A stretch of DNA of 64,000 nucleotides from Tessaracoccus sp. MC1865 (lineage in GTDB: Bacteria; Actinomycetota; Actinomycetes; Propionibacteriales; Propionibacteriaceae), in NCBI RefSeq assembly GCF_017815535.1, contig NZ_CP072596.1, forward strand, positions 682,001 to 746,000, in the 5' to 3' direction. The first letter of the stretch is position 1. Every line of letters starts with the position of its first letter. Shown piece by piece: positions 58,389 to 64,000 of the stretch. The translations under genes were made by a program, and so were the position numbers. The notes beneath the pieces were generated by a model. The model did not search any database, had not been told where the DNA came from, and worked only from the letters and a program-made list of their open reading frames with translations.

Positions 58389-59786
58389 CTAGTCGGCGGC
58401 TTCGTCGCCCAGGAGCGCGACGACCTCGCCGAACTTCGGGGCGACGGCGACCCAGCCGAGCTCGTCGGAGATCCGGTCCGCGAACTGTGCGGCCACCTGG
58501 GGCTCACCGTGCGTGACGAAAACCTCTTCCGGTTCCTTGTCCAGGGCCTTCAGCCAGTCGAGCAGGTCCGACGCGTCGCCGTGCACGGAGAACTCGCGGT
58601 CGCGCACGATCTCGGCGTTCACCCGGACGTACCTGCCGTTGATCTTCACCTGACGGGCGCCGTCCTCGAGTGCACGGCCGCGGGTGCCCTCGGCCTGGAA
58701 GCCCGTGAGCACGACCGTGTTGCGGGCGTCCGGCAGCAACCGCTGCAGGTGGTACAGCACTCGGCCGCCCTCGGCCATACCCGAGCTCGAGATGATGATC
58801 ATGGGGTCGGTGCGCTTGTTCAGCGCCTTCGAATCGCGCGAGCCGCGGGTGGCGGTGAGGTCCAGGTCCGTGAAATCGGCGACCGTCACGTCCTCGCGCA
58901 GTTCGTCCAGCGACGTGTCGCTGTAGACAGCGAGTGCGCGCAACGACATGGGGCCGTCGACGACGACAGGCACCTCGGGGATGCGGCCCTCGCGGCGCAT
59001 CTGCACCAGCGCGTGCAGCACCGTCTCCGTCCGGTCGATCGCGAAGGCGGGGACCACCACCTGACCGCCCCGCTCAATGGTGCGGCGGATGGCGGCAGCG
59101 AAGTCCTCGTGCGGGACGTCGGGTTCTGGGTGCTCACGGTCGCCGTAGGTGGATTCCACCACCACGATGTCGGCGCCGGGGGGAGTGTCGCGGTCCTTGA
59201 GGATGGGGTGGTCGTGGCGGCCGAGGTCGCCGGAGAACAGCACCGAGCGGTTGCCGAGCTCCACGTGGACCGAGGCGGAACCGAGGATGTGCCCGGCCCT
59301 GGTCCAACGCACCCAGACGCCGTCGATGTCGACGTTCGTGTCGAACTCGACCGACCGGAACAGCGGGAGGGCCCTCTCCACGTCCTCGGTCGTGTAGATC
59401 GCCTCGGGATTCTCGTGCTTGGACCAACCGCCGCGCACCGCGTCGGTGACCGACTGCTCCTGGTGCTTCCCGGAATCACGCAGCACGATCTCGGCTAGGC
59501 GGATCGTGGCCTCGGTGGCCCAGATCGGCCCGCGGAAACCGTGCTTGACCAGAGCGGGCAGGTAGGCGACATGGTCGGTGTGGGCGTGCGTCAGCAGCAC
59601 ATCGGAGAGGGAGGCCGGGTCCACCGGGAACTCGTCGCGGTTCTTCAGCCGCCACTTCTTGTCGCCCTGGAACATGCCTGCGTCCACGAGGATGCGCCGG
59701 TCATCGAGCGTGATGAGGTACTTGGAGCCGGTCACGGTGCCGGCCGCGCCGAGGAACGTCAGGGTCGCCTTCTGCGGGGTGCTCAT
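58389..59786 (-). CDS. Metallo-beta-lactamase / beta-CASP RNA-processing exonuclease-like protein
   Basis: A 465-residue protein. The metallo-beta-lactamase part begins LTFLGAAGTVTGSKYLITLD, with metal motif THAHTDHVAYLP, GHILGSASVHVELGNRSVLF, SGDLGRHDHPIL and ESTYGDREHPE. The beta-CASP insert includes VVPAFAIDRTETVLHALVQM and MIIISSSGMAEGGRVLYHL, and the C-terminal RMMBL region has FSVHGDASDLLDWL and VFVTHGEPQVAAQF. This architecture matches CPSF/YsH1-like ribonucleases of bacteria. ATG at 59786 follows a CACGAT hexamer by six bases. Its TAG stop directly abuts the tRNA-Leu 3' end on the other strand. Confidence 0.9.
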   Translation of the reverse strand: MSTPQKATLTFLGAAGTVTGSKYLITLDDRRILVDAGMFQGDKKWRLKNRDEFPVDPASLSDVLLTHAHTDHVAYLPALVKHGFRGPIWATEATIRLAEIVLRDSGKHQEQSVTDAVRGGWSKHENPEAIYTTEDVERALPLFRSVEFDTNVDIDGVWVRWTRAGHILGSASVHVELGNRSVLFSGDLGRHDHPILKDRDTPPGADIVVVESTYGDREHPEPDVPHEDFAAAIRRTIERGGQVVVPAFAIDRTETVLHALVQMRREGRIPEVPVVVDGPMSLRALAVYSDTSLDELREDVTVADFTDLDLTATRGSRDSKALNKRTDPMIIISSSGMAEGGRVLYHLQRLLPDARNTVVLTGFQAEGTRGRALEDGARQVKINGRYVRVNAEIVRDREFSVHGDASDLLDWLKALDKEPEEVFVTHGEPQVAAQFADRISDELGWVAVAPKFGEVVALLGDEAAD

Positions 59787-59913
59787 GATCCGATCGTGGC
59801 AGGTATCGGGTGCACCCGGGCGTCCGGCGTGGAAACCCACGGGGCGGGTGGGAAGACCACGTACCATGGAGAGCGACGATCCCGTAGGGGACCACGACAA
59901 GAAAGAGAAGCAC

Positions 59914-60789
59914 ATGGCTAACCCGATCATCGGCAGGCCCGACTCGTTCACGAAGAATCTGGGCACGCAGCAGCGCGGCTACACCGGCTACGGCCAGCCC
60001 CAGGGATATGCGCAGCCGCAGAGCCAGCCCCAGGGCCAGTGGCAGGGCTACCTGCCACCGCAGCAGCAGTTCGAGCAGAACCAGTTCAACCAGCCCCAGC
60101 AGACCGATCCGCGCCTCGGCGGCGTGATGACGCTGGACGACGTGCTCGCCAAGACCGCCATCACGCTCGGCACCGTGGCCATCGTCGCCGTCGCTACGTT
60201 CATCCTGCTGCCCATGAGCCTGATGCTGCCCGCCGTCATCGGCTCGGGGATCGTGGGCCTGGTCACCATCCTGTTCGTGGCCGGCCGCCGCAAGCTCCCC
60301 GTCGGCGGTGTGCTGTTCTACGCCGCGGTCGAGGGCATCTTCGTGGGTGCGTTCTCGAAGTTCTTCGAGTACCTGTATCCGGGCATCGTGGTGCAGGCCG
60401 TGCTGGCCACCTTCGTCACCGCGGCCGCCACTCTGGCGGCGTACAAGTTCTTCAACATCCGCGTCACCCCGAAGTTCCGCAAGATGGTCTCCATCGGCAC
60501 GGTCGCCCTGCTGGGTGTCCTGCTCGTCAACTTCGGCCTCGCGCTGTTCGGCGTCGACACCGCCATCCGCGGCATCGGTTCCGGCGCCGGCTGGCTGGCG
60601 ATCGGGATCTCGATCCTGGCCGTCGTGCTGGCCGTGCTGAACCTCGTGACGGACTTCGACTCCGTCGAACGCGGTATCGCTGCCCAGGCGCCCGCTCAGG
60701 AATCGTGGCGCGCGGCTCTCGGCATCACGGTCACCATGGTGTGGCTGTACGTCGAGCTCCTGCGCATCATGAGCTACTTCAGGGACTGA
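59914..60789 (+). CDS. Bax inhibitor-1/YccA family membrane protein
   Basis: A 291-residue protein. The first 65 residues are a glutamine-, glycine-, proline- and tyrosine-rich tail (GYGQPQGYAQPQSQPQGQ) that looks disordered; seven membrane helices follow (for example AITLGTVAIVAVATFILLPM and VVQAVLATFVTAAATLAAYK). The RVTPKFRKMVSIGTVALLGV and LVTDFDSVERGI segments are typical of the actinobacterial BI-1-like family, in which the DFDSVE acidic residues sit near the pore. Such proteins are putative calcium leak channels; the function in actinobacteria is untested. AAAGAGAAG precedes the ATG. Its end overlaps the convergent NUDIX gene by 11 bases. Confidence 0.88.
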   Translation: MANPIIGRPDSFTKNLGTQQRGYTGYGQPQGYAQPQSQPQGQWQGYLPPQQQFEQNQFNQPQQTDPRLGGVMTLDDVLAKTAITLGTVAIVAVATFILLPMSLMLPAVIGSGIVGLVTILFVAGRRKLPVGGVLFYAAVEGIFVGAFSKFFEYLYPGIVVQAVLATFVTAAATLAAYKFFNIRVTPKFRKMVSIGTVALLGVLLVNFGLALFGVDTAIRGIGSGAGWLAIGISILAVVLAVLNLVTDFDSVERGIAAQAPAQESWRAALGITVTMVWLYVELLRIMSYFRD

Positions 60790-61468
60790 CGGAGGACAGC
60801 TTGCGGGCGTACTGACTCAGTAGCGTCCGCGAGCTGTTCGTCCAGTGCAGCGAGCGCCACGCGCGCGTAGGCACCCAGCCGGCCTTCAGGGTCGATCCAC
60901 CGATGTCGTGGACGACCGGCTCGCTGGGTGCTTTGCATGTCGCCCCGTAGACGACCCTCAGGGCGTGGAAGTCCTCGAGCCGCCCGCTCATGGAGCGGCC
61001 CACCCAGTGCTCTGATTCGAGCGTCAGGACCCGGTCGATGACGATCTCCTGGCCGGTCTCCTCGAACACCTCGCGCAGCACGGCCTCCGACGGCGACTCT
61101 CCCGGGTCGACGCCGCCCCCAGGGAGCGACCACGTACCGGGCGCGGGGGTGGCCGGGGAATTCACCGTGCCGAGGATGCCGCGGTCCGACAGCACCAGGG
61201 CGTAGGCGCCGATGCGCTGGTACCGGGCAGGGGTCTCCGTCGGCGAATTGACGTAGACGGTGTGCCGCTCAACCGGGCGGTGGTCCGACTCGTGCACTTC
61301 GCGAACCAGCCAGGTGAAGACGATGTCGCCGTCCTGGATGGCGGCGGCGAGCGGCCGCAGGGGTACATAGCCGTGATCGAACATCGTCACACGGGGATGC
61401 GCACCGTGCTCCACCGGGAAGTCGGCCACGGGCGCCCGCAGGGGACTGGTGACACCGATGACGCGCAT
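60779..61468 (-). CDS. NUDIX hydrolase
   Basis: A 229-residue protein. A poorly conserved N-terminal 80 residues precede a canonical NUDIX domain: GAYALVLSDRGILGT, WSLPGGGVDPGES and the box GGVDPGESPSEAVLREVFEE followed by TGQE. Substrate is unknown. The ATG at 61468 lies six bases after TAGACT (61480-61475) and has no ribosome binding site, so a leaderless transcript is likely. It is unrelated in detail to the NUDIX protein at 28084. Confidence 0.85.
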   Translation of the reverse strand: MRVIGVTSPLRAPVADFPVEHGAHPRVTMFDHGYVPLRPLAAAIQDGDIVFTWLVREVHESDHRPVERHTVYVNSPTETPARYQRIGAYALVLSDRGILGTVNSPATPAPGTWSLPGGGVDPGESPSEAVLREVFEETGQEIVIDRVLTLESEHWVGRSMSGRLEDFHALRVVYGATCKAPSEPVVHDIGGSTLKAGWVPTRAWRSLHWTNSSRTLLSQYARKLSSVSP

Positions 61469-61474
61469 TGCGAC

Positions 61475-61480
61475 AGTCTA
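61475..61480 (-). promoter_or_regulatory. -10 element (TAGACT) for the leaderless NUDIX mRNA
   Basis: On the minus strand TAGACT is followed by GTCGCA and the ATG at 61468. The spacing is identical to that of the other leaderless starts in this window. Confidence 0.5.
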
Positions 61481-61595
61481 GTCGGCCGCCCATCCGCCGG
61501 CCTTTGCCACCGCAGCCCCGCTGAGCTGGAATGGGGTTATTGTTTTGGCTAGCATTTCCGGGGCGGCCGGGAAGCAGTTCCGACGGAGGCTGGTC

Positions 61596-62486
61596 ATGGA
61601 TTATCGCTCTGGCACCGACATCAGTGGCTCCCGTGTGCGGAGGCGCGGCGGCGGCGGCGTGGGCGGCGGACGCCGCGGTGGGCCCATCGCGGTGGGCGGC
61701 ATCGGCGGCCTCATCCTCCTGGTGCTGACGCTGCTCTTCGGCGGGAACATCGGCGACGTCCTCGGCGGTGGCGGCGGGGTCGCGCCGCAGGGCGAGGGCC
61801 AGGAACAGAGCCAATGCCGCACCGCGGCAGACATCGAACAGGACCGCGACTGCCGCTGGGACGCCTACGACGTCGCGTTGGAGCGGCACTGGTCCAGCGC
61901 ATTCGAATCCGGCTTCGAGCCCATCTCGGCGCTCAACCTCTACAGCGGCCAGATCGCCACGGCGTGCGGCACCGGCTCGTCGCAGATGGGGCCCTTCTAC
62001 TGCCCCGGCGACAAGGCCATCTACATCGACGACGAGTTCATGGGCAGCCTGCTCGAGCAGTTGGGCACCACCCGCAGCGACGCCGCTGAGCTGTACATCG
62101 TCGGCCACGAATACGGGCACCACATCTCGAACCTCACCGGGGACATGGAGAAGGCCCGCGCGGGCGGCAACGACACCGGCCCGCGTTCCGGTGCGGTGCG
62201 CCTGGAGTTGCAGGCAGACTGCTACGCCGGCGTCTTCTTCAAGAACACGACGCAGGACCCGGAGTCGCCAATCGAGGCCGTGACCCAGGACGACCTGAAC
62301 CGCATCGTCGACGCGGCCCGCGCCGTCGGTGACGACCACATCCAGCAGCAGCAGGGCGGCCGGGTGGTACCCGAGAGCTGGACACACGGTTCCTCGAAGA
62401 TGCGCCAGTACTGGGTGGCGAAGGGCTTCGAGAGCGGGGATCCGGCAACCTGCGACACCTTCAGCACCGACGACCTCGGCGAGTAA
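61596..62486 (+). CDS. Neutral zinc metallopeptidase (YpfJ/KPN_00809 family)
   Basis: A 296-residue membrane-anchored peptidase. A glycine- and arginine-rich N-terminus (RVRRRGGGGVGGGRRGG) precedes one membrane helix (AVGGIGGLILLVLTLLFGG); the outside domain has ALNLYSGQIATACGTGSSQM and FYCPGDKAIYIDDEF. The zinc site is VGHEYGHHISN (HExxH), with the third ligand probably the glutamate in RLELQADCYAGV. GGAGGCT precedes the ATG at 61596. Cysteine pairs would form disulfides outside the cell. The substrate is not known. Confidence 0.92.
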   Translation: MDYRSGTDISGSRVRRRGGGGVGGGRRGGPIAVGGIGGLILLVLTLLFGGNIGDVLGGGGGVAPQGEGQEQSQCRTAADIEQDRDCRWDAYDVALERHWSSAFESGFEPISALNLYSGQIATACGTGSSQMGPFYCPGDKAIYIDDEFMGSLLEQLGTTRSDAAELYIVGHEYGHHISNLTGDMEKARAGGNDTGPRSGAVRLELQADCYAGVFFKNTTQDPESPIEAVTQDDLNRIVDAARAVGDDHIQQQQGGRVVPESWTHGSSKMRQYWVAKGFESGDPATCDTFSTDDLGE

Positions 62487-62502
62487 CGCAGGCCGGAAAG
62501 CC

Positions 62503-63489
62503 TCAGCCCTCGATCAGCCTGGTCATGTCGCGACCCTCGAGATCCGTGTAGTGGATCTCGCCGCCGCAGTCCACCCGGACGACGGCGCCGCTGCGCTCAG
62601 TGCTGCGGTCGATGCGCACGTCGCACTGCTGGGCCGGGTCTGCCTGGAACTGGGCGATCACCTTCGCCAACGTGGCCGGGTCGATCTGCTGCGGGTCGAA
62701 CGTGCCCACGGCGGGTGTCTCCCCGCGCCGCGTCTCGAAGACGGGCAACCCCGCCAACCGGCTCCTGTTCAGGACGACGCCGGGCTCATCCGGCAGGTCA
62801 GCCCAGTAGCCGCGCGTGTCGTTGAAGCCGACCGCGAAGGCCCCGCTCGCGTCGCCGATGACCTCGCCCAGGCCGGCGGTCAGATCCGCGACACTGGTGT
62901 ATCCCAGCTCGGCGACGGCGGTGCCGTCGGCCCTGAAGAACACCGTCGTCGATTCGGGCCGCGACGTGATGGTCATCAGCACCTGCCCCTCGCGGTACTC
63001 CACGATCTGCAGGACGAGTTCGCCGCGCACGCCGCGGAGGTCGGCGATGTCGAACATGCGCGCCGCCGACTGCAGGGGGAAATCCGCAGGGTCGAACGTC
63101 GCCTGTTCGAGGTACTGGATGTCGGAATCGACCGCGGTGATCTCGTCCTCGGTCCAGCGGTAACTGACCACCGAGCCGTCCGGGCGCAGCGCGGTAAGGG
63201 TGGCCTGGTCCCGCGTGATGTCGAGCTTCAGCACGGGCAGGCCGGCGGCCACCGCATGCAGTTCGTCGACGACGAGCTCGGCACTGTCCACCAGCGGGCC
63301 GTCGATGGGGAACCGCTGGGGGAGTTCAGGCTCGGGAACGGGCGGGAGGCTCGGCTCAGTGCTTGCGCCCGACGGCGACAATGAGCTGTGCGGCGATGCC
63401 GCCGAGGTGGGCATCAAGCCGGGCGACAACGGCGTGCATCCGGCGAGGACGATGGCAGCTCCGAGCGCACCGACCGACCATTTCCTCAC
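62503..63489 (-). CDS. Predicted lipoprotein, function unknown
   Basis: A 328-residue exported lipoprotein: a short basic start, a hydrophobic core and the lipobox VLAGC at about residues 14-18. A serine/proline-rich linker follows (SLSPSGASTEPSLPPVPEPE), a likely O-mannosylation region. The mature part has repeated beta-strand patterns (LPVLKLDITRDQATLTALRP, VVSYRWTEDEITAVDSDIQY, CDVRIDRSTERSGAVVRVDC). No named family was recognised. GTG at 63489 is chosen because TACACT lies exactly six bases upstream; GTG at 63495 is the in-frame alternative. Confidence 0.75.
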   Translation of the reverse strand: MRKWSVGALGAAIVLAGCTPLSPGLMPTSAASPHSSLSPSGASTEPSLPPVPEPELPQRFPIDGPLVDSAELVVDELHAVAAGLPVLKLDITRDQATLTALRPDGSVVSYRWTEDEITAVDSDIQYLEQATFDPADFPLQSAARMFDIADLRGVRGELVLQIVEYREGQVLMTITSRPESTTVFFRADGTAVAELGYTSVADLTAGLGEVIGDASGAFAVGFNDTRGYWADLPDEPGVVLNRSRLAGLPVFETRRGETPAVGTFDPQQIDPATLAKVIAQFQADPAQQCDVRIDRSTERSGAVVRVDCGGEIHYTDLEGRDMTRLIEG

Positions 63490-63495
63490 CCGCAC

Positions 63496-63501
63496 AGTGT
63501 A
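63496..63501 (-). promoter_or_regulatory. -10 element (TACACT) for the leaderless lipoprotein mRNA
   Basis: On the minus strand TACACT is followed by six bases and the GTG at 63489. TGGACC lies 16 bases further upstream (63523-63518) as a possible -35, just past the stop codon of the preceding gene. Confidence 0.5.
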
Positions 63502-63523
63502 GGCACCCGTGGGAGCAGGTCCA

Positions 63524-64000
63524 CTACTCGCTGTCGTCGGAGGTCACCCTGTCCACGAAGTACGAGTCGTCCATCGCCGGGTCCGGCGCGATCGGGATGT
63601 ACTGGCGCCGCACCCTGGCCTCGCCCCATTCGCGCGACTCCACCGTTTCGCGCGCCTCGTTCACCGCGTCGCACTGCTCCTGGCTGAGGTAGAACTCGAT
63701 GTTCTCGACGGCACGGTCGGCCCGCGTGAACGCCTCGGGATCCTCTCCTTCGGCGGAGGCGGCGATGAGCCGGTCCACCGCGCGCTGCACCGTCGCCCTG
63801 CGCATCCGCCGCTTCGATTTGGGCAGCAGGTCGATGCGGCCGTCCTCGGAGACGATGATCACCATGGATCCCTTGCCAGCACCGGCGAGGTATCGGATGG
63901 CGGAGCTGAACCGCGCCCCGCGCGCCGGGTCTCCGGTGCCGGTGGCGAGACCGTCGAGGATGACACCGACGGCGTGACAGCGCCCATCCGGCGACACCAA
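63524..64000 (-). CDS. DisA_N-like (diadenylate-cyclase-fold) protein, C-terminal part
   Basis: At least 158 residues; the gene runs off the right edge, so its start is outside. The segment VILDGLATGTGDPARGARFS, then SAIRYLAGAGKGSMVIIVSE, DGRIDLLP, has the strand-helix-strand layout of the diadenylate cyclase domain. In active enzymes DGA and GTRHRAA supply the catalytic and ATP-contacting residues; here these positions read DGL and GARFSSA. Cyclase activity is therefore doubtful, and a nucleotide-binding role is possible. The rest (AVDRLIAASAEGEDPEAFTR, QYIPIAPDPAMDDSYF) has no recognised domain. It lies upstream of the lipoprotein gene on the same strand. Confidence 0.6.
   Translation of the reverse strand: MVSPDGRCHAVGVILDGLATGTGDPARGARFSSAIRYLAGAGKGSMVIIVSEDGRIDLLPKSKRRMRRATVQRAVDRLIAASAEGEDPEAFTRADRAVENIEFYLSQEQCDAVNEARETVESREWGEARVRRQYIPIAPDPAMDDSYFVDRVTSDDSE

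Noticed and set aside
61545-61595. A longer N-terminus for the zinc metallopeptidase
   Set aside because: The ATG at 61596 has GGAGGCT upstream, while the extension lacks a ribosome binding site.

Overview
The window is 64 kb of dense, high-GC bacterial chromosome (sampled lines about 70% GC) with many GTG starts, start/stop overlaps and short gaps. The gene set suggests Actinomycetota, most likely Propionibacteriaceae: a DUF222/HNH 13E12-type protein, an actinobacterial Pmt protein mannosyltransferase divergent from rsmI, the order eno-ftsB-DUF501-ppx, and two tRNA genes without an encoded CCA tail. The family assignment is an inference. No rRNA, CRISPR array, phage or intact insertion sequence was seen.

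Layout. 1-8.6 kb is housekeeping: the edge of a nucleobase permease, an FAD oxidoreductase, pmt, the cluster rsmI-tatD-rsmA-ispE-marR, a TetR regulator and DNA glycosylase tag. 8.7-14 kb holds tRNA-Gln(UUG), a flavin-reductase-like protein, two small membrane proteins, the DUF222/HNH protein, a secreted ScyD/ScyE-like protein and an HAD phosphatase. 14-20 kb is an accessory block: a TasA-like fibre protein, a companion secreted protein and a SipW-like signal peptidase. It is followed by phosphorelay genes: a stand-alone HPt protein, an OmpR-type regulator, a CheY-like receiver, a four-PAS soluble histidine kinase and an orphan dimerisation/phosphoacceptor (DHp-like) mini-protein on the other strand. 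20-26.5 kb is glmU-prs, a decayed gene and a MacB/FtsX-type ABC exporter. 26.6-28.7 kb is a lower-GC two-gene unit: an unrecognised protein with two C-terminal membrane helices, and a NUDIX hydrolase.

28.7-45.6 kb is a minus-strand locus for uptake and catabolism of rhamnose-containing glycosides. In transcription order it holds a secreted GH3 glycosidase, LacI regulator 2, a sugar-binding lipoprotein, two CUT1 permeases, a GH78 alpha-L-rhamnosidase, a cytoplasmic GH3, LacI regulator 1, L-rhamnose isomerase, and one polypeptide fusing rhamnulokinase to a class II aldolase. Promoters and operator-like palindromes can be read at three points. No transporter ATPase is encoded, so a shared one elsewhere is presumed. 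45.6-64 kb returns to housekeeping: rplY-pth-mfd, a SurA-like lipoprotein, mazG, eno, ftsB, DUF501, ppx, a nitronate monooxygenase, flotillin/NfeD, tRNA-Leu(UAA), a beta-CASP nuclease, a Bax-inhibitor-1-like protein, a NUDIX hydrolase, a zinc metallopeptidase, a lipoprotein and a truncated DisA_N-like protein.

A recurring signal decides many starts. A -10-like hexamer (T or C, A, three any, T) lies exactly six bases before an ATG or GTG that lacks a Shine-Dalgarno sequence, as expected for leaderless mRNAs.
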